Positions 32,830-38,211 of a DNA stretch of 39,477 bases are shown here, one piece after another. Below the pieces are notes generated by a model. The model made no database searches and was not told where the DNA came from. It worked only from the letters and a program-made list of their open reading frames with translations. The stretch is taken from IMG/VR virus record IMGVR_UViG_3300031669_000093, positions 1 to 39,477 of that record; one strand, given 5' to 3'. The translations under genes were made by a program, and so were the position numbers. This DNA comes from a virus. How positions within the stretch are numbered: the stretch's first letter is position 1; every line of letters starts with the position of its first letter.

Positions 32830-32858
32830 AGTATATCACACTTTAAACCTTTTGTCAA
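32830..32858 (-). promoter_or_regulatory. promoter of the leftward late operon
   Basis: On the minus strand TTGACA (32858-32853), 17-base spacer, TATACT (32835-32830) with extended TG (TGTGATATACT). Predicted start near 32823. It is the only promoter-like sequence found for the 29-kb virion operon, which contains few internal gaps. Confidence 0.75.
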
Positions 32859-33142
32859 GTATTATTTTTATTTATTTTATCGCAACCATATGTTACTATT
32901 CTGATGGGTTCATCTGTAGGGTCTAATTTATTTTTAATCATAAACCTTAAACCCCGAATAGGCACACCGTCCTTTACTCCGTCTATATAACCCCAAAAGT
33001 GATAGCCAAAATGTTCAATAGCCTCAATAAGCTTAATAACAAGCTTATTGTCATCCTTACTTCCACACTTATAGTAAAGCCTTAAGTGGTCATCTTCCAA
33101 TGCTTTAAATCCCAGTTCAATATCAGGTGTCGGTTTGTCCAT
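32855..33142 (-). CDS. hypothetical protein, 95 aa
   Basis: Strong binding site (AAAGGAGAATAAA) before ATG. Sequence: 'IELGFKALEDDHLRLYYKCGSKDDNKLVIKLIEAIEHFGYHFWGYIDGVKDGVPIRGLRF', an alternating alpha/beta pattern, ending NKNNT. No known domain. It stands alone between two promoters, probably a regulator or early effector in the leftward direction. Confidence 0.55.
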   Translation of the reverse strand: MDKPTPDIELGFKALEDDHLRLYYKCGSKDDNKLVIKLIEAIEHFGYHFWGYIDGVKDGVPIRGLRFMIKNKLDPTDEPIRIVTYGCDKINKNNT

Positions 33143-33191
33143 TTTATTCTCCTTTTCTATTAAAAGATAAGTCCCTCACGCTTGATTGTTT

Positions 33192-33220
33192 ATTATATCA
33201 TACTTATTTAGCCCTGCCAA
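33192..33220 (-). promoter_or_regulatory. promoter of the 95-aa gene
   Basis: On the minus strand TTGGCA (33220-33215), 17-base spacer, TATAAT (33197-33192) with extended TG (TATGATATAAT). It reads into the 95-aa gene, whose start lies about 50 bases downstream of the -10 box. Confidence 0.75.
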
Positions 33221-33417
33221 GCATTTTTTTTATACATTTTCATAATACCCACTAATCCCACATACAAAATAAGACCATATTTTACGTATGGTGTGTCGTC
33301 ATATTATCGACATACTATGCTAAAATAGTATACAAAACTGTTAACCAGTATGTAACTATATTTCGTAAAACAACACTCATATACGCAATCTTATTTCGCT
33401 AAGTCTACTTTTATGCT

Positions 33418-33762
33418 TTAGGTATGAACCTTATTAGGTTTTTTCAGTTTATTTATATAATCAATTATTCCCAGCAACCATTTAGCTATGCGCTTATTAT
33501 AAAACGACAGTAGCTTCACGTCATTATCACTGCCAGGTACGTTCTTCATGTGGTGTATCAGTTCCTTCACGAGCCCCTCAGAATCAAAATGACCACGTTT
33601 ATCCTTAGCCGTACTATGAGCGGCATAATCTTTAAAAGCATCCCCATCCAAAGGAATTCTTCTAAATTCCACAATAACCTGCTCAGTCCAATCCTTACCA
33701 GAACGTATAAACCCATACATTATCCCGTTCTTAATATAACTACCTATGCCCGTTTTAACCAT
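33418..33762 (-). CDS. hypothetical protein, 114 aa
   Basis: ATG behind GAGG. Sequence has 'IKNGIMYGFIRSGKDWTEQVIVEFRRIPLDGDAFKDY' then 'VKELIHHMKNVPGSDND' and a basic end (LKKPNKVHT). No catalytic or DNA-binding motif is evident. Own promoter immediately upstream. Function unknown. Confidence 0.55.
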   Translation of the reverse strand: MVKTGIGSYIKNGIMYGFIRSGKDWTEQVIVEFRRIPLDGDAFKDYAAHSTAKDKRGHFDSEGLVKELIHHMKNVPGSDNDVKLLSFYNKRIAKWLLGIIDYINKLKKPNKVHT

Positions 33763-33780
33763 TTTATTACCTCAGCTAAA

Positions 33781-33810
33781 AGCATACCATATTTACCTAT
33801 ACCTTGTCAA
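33781..33810 (-). promoter_or_regulatory. promoter of the 114-aa gene
   Basis: On the minus strand TTGACA (33810-33805), 18-base spacer, TATGCT (33786-33781) with extended TG (TATGGTATGCT). It is divergent from the rightward promoter at 35174 and faces away from the structured intergenic region. Confidence 0.75.
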
Positions 33811-33852
33811 GTCTTTTTTTCTGTGTATTTATACAACCTGTTAACCGAATGA

Positions 33853-34166
33853 CACCATTTGTTCTTAAGTAATAACAGCATGTCTGATTTTCACTATGTC
33901 AACCTTAAATGCGAAATATACCGTACCCTATCCTGTATGTGTTTCACTAATAGTCCCCATTTCAACAACCACTGAAACCCCCCACTAAAAAACGCAAATA
34001 TACATAACGCATGTCTGCATAATTACGTCAGGATTTCATCAGATTTGTGTCAGAACTGCGGAAGAACACTCGACAAATAGATGCCAATGTGGTATTATAA
34101 GAATAATGGAAGAAGTGCGGCGTCACACATCTGCCAAAAAAATCATATTCCAACGGAGGTAATATC
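33853..34166. other. gene-free AT-rich stretch, nothing identified
   Basis: No open frame, promoter or hairpin stands out here. A weak copy of TATACAA-x-CTGTTAACC at its left border (33830-33846) has a counterpart at 33329-33346. This may mark control sites of the two leftward promoters but is too imperfect to assert. Confidence 0.4.
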
Positions 34167-34247
34167 ATGCTTAAGGGTTGGAGAAAAAAATGTGAACTTG
34201 TTTGTGCTAACTGCCATTCAAAAATGCACTTTCCTCAATATCTATAA
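34167..34247 (+). pseudogene. remnant of an HNH endonuclease C-terminus
   Basis: A 26-residue frame behind CGGAGG reads MLKGWRKKCELVCANCHSKM and ends HFPQYL. 'KCELVCANCHSKMHF' is the standard C-terminal metal site of small HNH enzymes. Upstream bases can be read as 'CQNCGRTLD' before a stop, so a decayed HNH gene may extend left to about 34050. With no intact domain it is a relic. Confidence 0.5.
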
Positions 34248-34474
34248 AGCTCACTTCTGACATTACGCATTAAAACATACACTAAATGTTTGCATAAGAC
34301 CATATGCATGGAGCATAAGGCTCTATGTTTACTGCTAACCAACTGTACCTAGTTCATATGGTTCCCTCACAAGGTTCTGTCACCATAGACTCTCTATGCT
34401 GAGAAAATATTACTCATATTAGAGAACAGCTTATCTGCTTCTAAATGGTGATTGGGGGTAATGGGGTCATGCCC

Positions 34475-34556
34475 TTAGGGGTATGGGTGATTTAAGAACC
34501 ACACTACCCAGGGAACCTGTGACCGAAGGGAACCACACCCAGGATACCCCATCTAA
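34475..34556 (+). other. long interrupted hairpin in the intergenic region
   Basis: GGGGTAT-GGGTG (34478-34489) pairs with CACCC-AGG-ATACCCC (34536-34550), giving 12 base pairs with one 3-base bulge, extended by TTA/TAA. A smaller hairpin CTGTG...CACAG follows at 34561-34578. The stem is GC-rich in an AT-rich genome and has no gene overlapping it. It could be a structured RNA or part of an origin. Confidence 0.5.
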
Positions 34557-34631
34557 GGCTCTGTGCTGCCCGTCACAGCATGATTACAGGTAAGGCTGGG
34601 GTAATAATAATGGTAGTGGGGGAATACTATA

Positions 34632-34714
34632 TTTAAGGTGGACTCTTTATGAGTAGAAAAGAAGCCTTTTCCTCAAGAGGATTTTTAAAGTGACTAGTCC
34701 GAAAACACCTTAAA
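34632..34714. repeat. inverted repeat TTTAAGGTG/CACCTTAAA
   Basis: TTTAAGGTG at 34632-34640 pairs with CACCTTAAA at 34706-34714, and GGACT/AGTCC continues the pairing inside it after a small bulge. Between the arms are a GAAAAG/CTTTTC stem and a CCTC/GAGG stem, so the whole could form a branched cruciform or RNA. Confidence 0.55.
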
Positions 34715-34720
34715 CCACCC

Positions 34721-34784
34721 CAATTGCGAAGCAACTAGTGACCAAAGGGAACCAATTGCAAAGCAAATTGAAATCGCTGCGATT
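34721..34784 (+). other. three triloop mini-hairpins including GCGAAGC
   Basis: TTGC-GAA-GCAA (34724-34734), TTGC-AAA-GCAA (34756-34766) and AATCG-CTG-CGATT (34772-34784) lie in a row. The first contains GCGAAGC, known to form an extraordinarily stable DNA mini-hairpin. The first two lie in a CAATTGCRAAGCAA repeat with a 32-bp period. Candidate single-strand priming or initiator site. Confidence 0.5.
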
Positions 34785-34787
34785 GAA

Positions 34788-34815
34788 ACATGCGTGTGTA
34801 CGTGTGCGTGCGTAC
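34788..34815. other. 28-bp perfectly alternating purine-pyrimidine tract
   Basis: From A34788 to C34815 purines and pyrimidines alternate without a break, with GT, GC and AC steps dominating (GTGTGTACGTGTGCGTGCG core). This is a Z-DNA-prone sequence under negative supercoiling. Confidence 0.6.
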
Positions 34816-34871
34816 CCCTAATATATATCATAGGGAGCCCCCTACTGCCAGCCACGGCACGTATCAAGACA

Positions 34872-34927
34872 GGGGTATGGTATGGGTAGGGTAGCGTAGC
34901 GGGGGAAGAGGGGGAAGGCAGGGGAGG
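34872..34927 (+). other. G-rich tract, possible G-quadruplex
   Basis: Runs GGGG, GGG, GGG, GGGGG, GGGGG and GGGG lie on the plus strand between 34872 and 34924. One loop of nine bases weakens the strict G-quadruplex rule. The tract closes the structured part of the intergenic region. Confidence 0.45.
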
Positions 34928-35028
34928 ACAAGTTATAGTTTAGGCAGGTTAAAGACAATAGTAAATAGTATATTACTAGTGAATGATACTTATGTATCTA
35001 CTACTAATGGATAGATAACAGTCTATTG

Positions 35029-35125
35029 GCGTTTTTAGGGATAGTATAATAGTATAATAGAATATAAACTGTCTCACCCCCTATTAGTATAAAAGCACTA
35101 GATATTGTATTGATGCGTTTTTAGG
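35029..35125. repeat. 11-bp direct repeat GCGTTTTTAGG in an AT-rich zone
   Basis: GCGTTTTTAGG at 35029-35039 and 35115-35125, each preceded by TATTG at a short distance and followed by AT-rich TATA-type sequence. The surrounding 34970-35160 is the most AT-rich part of the intergenic region and may melt easily. Possible iteron pair or protein-binding sites. Confidence 0.5.
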
Positions 35126-35173
35126 TACAATATAGAGGAAATGATTATTTTTAAATATCATCGCACTTAGGGC

Positions 35174-35201
35174 TTGACATTGGTTTTATTTGTGATATGA
35201 T
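35174..35201 (+). promoter_or_regulatory. rightward early promoter
   Basis: TTGACA at 35174-35179, 16-base spacer, TATGAT at 35196-35201 with extended TG (TGTGATATGAT). An imperfect inverted repeat ATGATTATTT/TTAAATATCAT ends 13 bases before the -35 box and could be an operator. It drives the zinc-protein gene cluster. Confidence 0.75.
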
Positions 35202-35210
35202 ATGAGTGAA

Positions 35211-35282
35211 ATGAAAATTCAGTTTATCCCTGGACAGAAATTATTTAGAATTAAAAACACTAAAAAAGAGGTGAAAGAATGA
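35211..35282 (+). CDS. possible 23-aa leader peptide
   Basis: ATG at 35211, some 9 bases past the -10 box, reads MKIQFIPGQKLFRIKNTKKE and VKE, and ends at TGA overlapping the next ATG (ATGA). No binding site precedes it. Basic composition and coupling make it a plausible leader peptide, but it may be only a leader sequence. Confidence 0.35.
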   Translation: MKIQFIPGQKLFRIKNTKKEVKE

Positions 35283-35500
35283 AGTATAATCCAGATTTAA
35301 TTAACAAGTATCCTGGTATGTGGAAAAACCGTAAAACATTTAAAAGATATTGTGCATTAACTAAATTGCATCTTGGTCTTAGTGGTGAACCACATTACTA
35401 TTATTGCACAATCTGCAACAAACATTTTAAAACCTCTGTTGGTGCTGATAATCATCTACGAGTAAAACATGAAAAGGAAATATTAAACACTATTAAATAA
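35279..35500 (+). CDS. single C2H2 zinc-finger protein, 73 aa
   Basis: A classic C2H2 finger: CTICNKHFKTSVGADNHLRVKH, i.e. Cys-x2-Cys-x12-His-x4-His, at residues ~43-64, with the conserved Phe of the finger core. An N-terminal basic and aromatic part (KYPGMWKNRKTFKRY) precedes it. It may bind DNA or a protein. First well-supported gene of the rightward cluster, behind the duplicated GAGGTGAAAGA site. Confidence 0.8.
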   Translation: MKYNPDLINKYPGMWKNRKTFKRYCALTKLHLGLSGEPHYYYCTICNKHFKTSVGADNHLRVKHEKEILNTIK

Positions 35501-35512
35501 GGAGGTGAACGA

Positions 35513-35671
35513 ATGAATATAGTTTGTCCATATTGTAAAAAGGTAATGTTAGACAATCAATATATTAAACACATTGATAAATTCCATCCTGAAAAAGAGG
35601 GTAAGACAGTAACCATCTCTGTTTCATTAAACAAAGGTAAATTAGAATTAAAAACACTAAAAACGAGGTGA
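35513..35671 (+). CDS. small zinc-finger-like protein, 52 aa
   Basis: ATG behind GGAGGTGAACGA. MNIVCPYCKKVMLDNQYIKH followed by IDKFH gives Cys-x2-Cys-x11-His-x4-His, a C2H2-like spacing. The C-terminal half is beta-like and Lys-rich (TVTISVSLNKGKLELKTL). Its 3' end is overlapped by the second copy of the 38-bp start-region repeat. Confidence 0.7.
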   Translation: MNIVCPYCKKVMLDNQYIKHIDKFHPEKEGKTVTISVSLNKGKLELKTLKTR

Positions 35672-35675
35672 AAGA

Positions 35676-35858
35676 ATGAGTAAAATGAAAACAAAATTTA
35701 AATATCATCCAAATAATTGTCAAGACGCCTGGATATATATAGATAGGTACATAGATAATAGATGGTATAATAGCAGGTTGCTTGATTTGGATAGAGTGTG
35801 CTCAAAATGTTCAAAACTTAAAGCCTGCACGGTATCGGTATTAATTAAGGAGGTTTAA
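35676..35858 (+). CDS. Cys-rich small protein, 60 aa
   Basis: ATG behind GAGGTGAAAGA. Basic and aromatic N-terminal half (FKYHPNNCQDAWIYIDRY) and a CxxC...C cluster near the end (RVCSKCSKLKACTV). Together with Cys15 these could form one zinc site. Function unknown. Confidence 0.6.
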   Translation: MSKMKTKFKYHPNNCQDAWIYIDRYIDNRWYNSRLLDLDRVCSKCSKLKACTVSVLIKEV

Positions 35859-35859
35859 A

Positions 35860-36177
35860 ATGAGTTTTAAAGATTACATGAAAGACTATTATTCAAAAGA
35901 AGAATTACAAGACATGGTAGAACATGGTTGTGATTCTGGGTTTGGAGGATTAACCTATTACTCAGACACAGTAAAATTACATGATGACTATGAAGATGAA
36001 ATCTGGGATAGGCTTTATGAAGATGCAGAAAGTATGGGAAATGATAATATCATGGCGTTTATTGCTGATTTTAATGGTGCTAAAAATGTTGGTGGTTTAA
36101 CACAGTTAAAAAATTTATTAGTGTGGTGGATGGCAGAAGAAATTGCAAGAGAATTGACTGAAGAGGGGGACATATGA
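35860..36177 (+). CDS. conserved-type phage protein, 105 aa, acidic
   Basis: ATG behind AAGGAGGTTTAAA. Sequence 'MSFKDYMKDYYSKEELQDMVEHGCDSGFGGLTYYSDTVKLHDDYEDEIWDRLYEDAESMGNDNIMAFIADF', strongly acidic with regularly spaced aromatics, ending in a hydrophobic helix (LLVWWMAEEIAREL). The 'HGC.SGF.GLTYYS' opening recalls acidic phage proteins of unknown function. Acidic small early proteins often mimic DNA, but this is only a guess. Confidence 0.65.
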   Translation: MSFKDYMKDYYSKEELQDMVEHGCDSGFGGLTYYSDTVKLHDDYEDEIWDRLYEDAESMGNDNIMAFIADFNGAKNVGGLTQLKNLLVWWMAEEIARELTEEGDI

Positions 36178-36311
36178 AGCAGTTAAACAATCATTTCGCT
36201 GTTTGTGAATCTTGTGGTAAAAGACTTCAAGGTGTAGAATATATCTGGGATATAATTGAAGATAGGATTGTTTGTGAAGATTGTTATAATAAAGAGGAGG
36301 TATTTAAATGA
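36174..36311 (+). CDS. zinc-ribbon protein, 45 aa
   Basis: ATG in an ATGA overlap with the previous stop. Two pairs, CESCGK (residues 11-14) and CEDC (residues 34-37), with about 20 residues between them, form a complete four-Cys ribbon in 45 residues. Ends NKEEVFK. GAGG in its last codons is the binding site of the next gene. Confidence 0.7.
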   Translation: MKQLNNHFAVCESCGKRLQGVEYIWDIIEDRIVCEDCYNKEEVFK

Positions 36312-36484
36312 ATAAGAATTTTAAAGAATGGTTTTTATTCTGGCTCACGGTTGCAGTTATTCTCACTACTTTGCTTCTGTGTATGATACATGTAGTAGAG
36401 AAAAATACAGGAGTGTGGGATAACCAGATACAACAGAAACAAACGCAGGAAATAGATTCAGTAAGAATAAATACGGAAGACTAA
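36308..36484 (+). CDS. single-pass membrane protein, 58 aa
   Basis: ATG in an ATGA overlap. Residues ~8-29 are a transmembrane helix (WFLFWLTVAVILTTLLLCMI), preceded by basic residues (NKNFKE), so the polar C-terminal tail (QKQTQEIDSVRINTED) lies outside the cytoplasm. Function unknown; small membrane proteins of this kind in early regions can act in exclusion of other phages. Confidence 0.65.
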   Translation: MNKNFKEWFLFWLTVAVILTTLLLCMIHVVEKNTGVWDNQIQQKQTQEIDSVRINTED

Positions 36485-36501
36485 ACTAAATAAAATAAAT
36501 A

Positions 36502-36518
36502 ACTGCAACTGTTGCAGT
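36502..36518. promoter_or_regulatory. 17-bp palindrome ACTGCAAC-T-GTTGCAGT
   Basis: A perfect dyad, eight bases on each side of a central T, lies 14 bases before ATG 36532. The right half-site GTTGCAGT recurs at 36752-36759 and 38680-38687, in both cases between genes, and once inside a gene at 36991. Looks like an operator or RNA-level control site. Confidence 0.5.
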
Positions 36519-36531
36519 AAGGGGATAAAAA

Positions 36532-36741
36532 ATGAAGGCTAAAAAACGATATGTTTATTTAATCTATAATGATGATGGGTGTGGAAATTATACAGTAAGT
36601 AAAGTTTACGGAAAAAGAAAAGATGCGATTAAACATATTATAAAGAATGTTTTTAAGGATAATGATTATTATAAAGAATGGACTCAAAAAGAAAAAGAAA
36701 AACATGCATTAAAATATATTGAAAGGTGGAAAGTAATATGA
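36532..36741 (+). CDS. hypothetical protein, 69 aa
   Basis: Starts behind AGGGGATAAAAA. 'RYVYLIYNDDGCGNYTVSKVYGKRKDAIKHIIKNVF' has the beta-strand, turn, beta-strand, helix order of small phage proteins that report a rate- or increment-like fold. The remainder is a Lys/Glu helix. Function unknown. Confidence 0.6.
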   Translation: MKAKKRYVYLIYNDDGCGNYTVSKVYGKRKDAIKHIIKNVFKDNDYYKEWTQKEKEKHALKYIERWKVI

Positions 36742-36789
36742 TATATTTAATGTTGCAGTAAAATAAAAGAATAATAAAGGAGTAAAAGA

Positions 36790-36954
36790 ATGAAAAAGAT
36801 AAAAATAGAGTCAGATAAAGTAATAGTTAAACATGTTACTTGTCCATACTGTAAGAAATGGATTAATAATATGAGCTCTATTACCTGTAAACATCTTAAA
36901 CAATGGGATGGGAACTATGCTTATTTTGAAGACACAGAAAAAACAAATGAATAA
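36790..36954 (+). CDS. zinc-finger-like protein, 54 aa
   Basis: ATG behind AAAGGAGTAAAAGA. 'VTCPYCKKWINNMSSITCKHLKQ' offers Cys-x2-Cys, then Cys-x-His 13 residues later (CCCH). Its CPYCKK core matches that of the 35513 protein. It overlaps the next gene by eight bases. Confidence 0.65.
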   Translation: MKKIKIESDKVIVKHVTCPYCKKWINNMSSITCKHLKQWDGNYAYFEDTEKTNE

Positions 36955-37225
36955 ATACATAGAACAATTAAATAGAGAAAGAGAACAACAGTTGCAGTCC
37001 CAAGCTATCGAGGCACTAAAAAAGATTGAATTAGCAGAATACAGACTAAGAAATAAGACATACGGTATATGTGTAACCTGGGAACTCCAACAAATAGAAC
37101 GAATGAAACGGTATGTTAAGAAGTGGAAGCACTTACCTGGAAGCTGGGAGGAAATGTTAGAGAACTTCACTGTGATTAATAACTCAAGATACCTCTCTTA
37201 TATTGTAGATAAAAAATATCTATAG
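36947..37225 (+). CDS. hypothetical coiled-coil protein, 92 aa
   Basis: ATG at 36947 chosen because it overlaps the previous stop (ATGAATAA); an earlier in-frame ATG at 36908 would run through most of that gene's end. Gln/Arg/Glu-rich helix (YIEQLNREREQQLQSQAIEAL), then 'YGICVTWELQQIERMKRYVKKWKHLPGSWEEML', and a Tyr-rich end. Function unknown. Confidence 0.6.
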   Translation: MNKYIEQLNREREQQLQSQAIEALKKIELAEYRLRNKTYGICVTWELQQIERMKRYVKKWKHLPGSWEEMLENFTVINNSRYLSYIVDKKYL

Positions 37226-37572
37226 TAAAGATTTTGCAGACCACCAGCAGACAAAAATCCGACTCGAGAACAAACTTTCCTTAAGCAGTAGCTTGGGTAT
37301 TATTCTCTTGGGGAAGTAAAAATTAATCTCTTTCCCATAGGTGAAAAATATGATGAGCGAATTTTCAATAAAGGAAAATGAGCGAATCCCCTCTTATATA
37401 TATATTACTCTTCTTATGATTATAATATACTCAATAACACATAACATGTTTAAGACTAGTAGGTAGTAGTAGAATCCCCTTTATGGGGATTCTATAATAA
37501 ATATAAAGACTAGTAGTAGGGGGATAGGATTGTCAAGGGAAGGGGGGAGTTCTTGTTGTTGAAAAACAATAC
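37226..37572. other. intergenic region with hairpin and direct repeats
   Basis: No gene in 350 bases. AGAATCCCC/GGGGATTCT (37471-37493) is a perfect 9-bp stem with a 5-base loop, not followed by a T-run. AAGACTAGTAG occurs on both sides of it (37452-37462 and 37506-37516). ATGAGCGAAT is repeated at 37353-37362 and 37378-37387, 25 bases apart. May end the 35174 transcript and carry regulatory sites. Confidence 0.55.
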
Positions 37573-37601
37573 TTGACAGGTTGAGATGGGTATGGTATGC
37601 T
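37573..37601 (+). promoter_or_regulatory. promoter of the PC4-like gene
   Basis: TTGACA at 37573-37578, 17-base spacer, TATGCT at 37596-37601 with extended TG (TATGGTATGCT). Predicted start near 37608, 16 bases before the ATG, leaving AAGGAGGAATGAG in the leader. Confidence 0.8.
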
Positions 37602-37623
37602 TAATAAAACAAGGAGGAATGAG

Positions 37624-37854
37624 ATGAATGTATATGAATTTATGAAGAATGGTTTTGATAAGGTAATTATTCGGTTTGCAGAATTTCGTGATGTTAAATA
37701 TTTAGATATACGCACGTGGTATCAAAATGATAAAGATGAGTGGAAGCCGACAAAGAAGGGAATTATTATTCCTTTAAATAAAATTGAGGAACTTAAAAAA
37801 GGAATAGATAAAGCATGTGGAGAATGTGATAACTCAGTAAAAGAAAAGACTTGA
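37624..37854 (+). CDS. PC4/p15-like single-stranded-DNA-binding protein
   Basis: 76 aa from the ATG behind AAGGAGGAATGAG; an in-frame ATG at 37597 lies inside the promoter. The sequence 'VIIRFAEFRDVKYLDIRTWYQNDKDEWKPTKKGIIIPLNKIEELKKGIDKA' matches the PC4 C-terminal domain: strand, 'DIRxxY', acidic turn, 'xPTKKGIxIPLxxxxxLxxxI'. PC4-type dimers bind ssDNA and act in transcription or replication. The stop overlaps the next promoter's -35 box. Confidence 0.85.
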   Translation: MNVYEFMKNGFDKVIIRFAEFRDVKYLDIRTWYQNDKDEWKPTKKGIIIPLNKIEELKKGIDKACGECDNSVKEKT

Positions 37855-37879
37855 CAGCATTAAATAGATATGATATGCT
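37851..37879 (+). promoter_or_regulatory. promoter overlapping the PC4-like stop codon
   Basis: TTGACA at 37851-37856 includes the TGA of the PC4-like gene. 17-base spacer, TATGCT at 37874-37879 with extended TG (TATGATATGCT). Drives the 67-aa Cys-rich gene. Confidence 0.8.
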
Positions 37880-37899
37880 AAACAAAATGAGGTAATAAA

Positions 37900-38103
37900 A
37901 TGGTTAGTAATTTAGATATTGAGAAACACAATAAGGAAAAACAGAAGCGTGAGCAAAACTATAACGTTGCTGCTCCAGCTAAATATCAATGCCTTCAATG
38001 TAACAGGTGGTATAATACGGGCTGCAATGAATCGTTTTGTTCTGAGAAATGTTGTGTTATATGGATGGATGAATTTGAAGATTACTATTTAGGAGAGAAA
38101 TAA
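37900..38103 (+). CDS. Cys-rich zinc-binding candidate, 67 aa
   Basis: ATG behind GAGGTAATAAA. The N-terminal 25 residues are charged (IEKHNKEKQKREQNYNV). Then 'YQCLQCNRWYNTGCNESFCSEKC' carries five of the six cysteines, a double-CxxC zinc arrangement as in small phage finger proteins, and an acidic end (MDEFEDYYLGEK). It precedes a strong terminator. Confidence 0.65.
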   Translation: MVSNLDIEKHNKEKQKREQNYNVAAPAKYQCLQCNRWYNTGCNESFCSEKCCVIWMDEFEDYYLGEK

Positions 38104-38134
38104 TTTTAATGAGAAATCAAACAACAAAAAGAGG

Positions 38135-38206
38135 AAAGCCCTTTAGTAGGCAGATAAGTCTATCTTGTTATAGCTTATTCTCTACTGCCGAAAGAGGGCT
38201 TTTTAT
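38135..38206 (+). terminator. long-stem intrinsic terminator
   Basis: AAAGCCCTTT at 38135-38144 pairs with AAAGAGGGCTTT at 38191-38202, with further pairing inside (AGATAAG with CTTATTCT) and T4 after it. It follows the 67-aa gene and precedes the HNH gene by about 10 bases. Its long internal section is unusual for a simple terminator. Confidence 0.75.
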
Positions 38207-38211
38207 TTAAC

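Larger units (their letters stand above)
35245..35679 (+). repeat. 38-bp duplicated translation-start region
   Basis: The 38 bases at 35245-35282 and those at 35642-35679 are identical except for one A/C change. Both copies run from TTAGAATTAAAAACACTAAAAA through the GAGGTGAAAGA binding site to ATGA, the start of a small Cys/His protein. A shorter version (GGAGGTGAACGAATGA) starts the gene between them. Confidence 0.8.

Noticed and set aside
33300-33340. ATACTAT/ATAGTAT dyad as an operator
   Set aside because: AT-rich and short, about 90 bases from the nearest -35 box; chance occurrence is likely in this AT-rich interval.
36811-37170. 119-aa open frame on the minus strand
   Set aside because: Antisense to the 36790 and 36947 genes, which have good starts and coupling; its Phe/Ser/Cys-rich reading is typical of a reverse-strand shadow.
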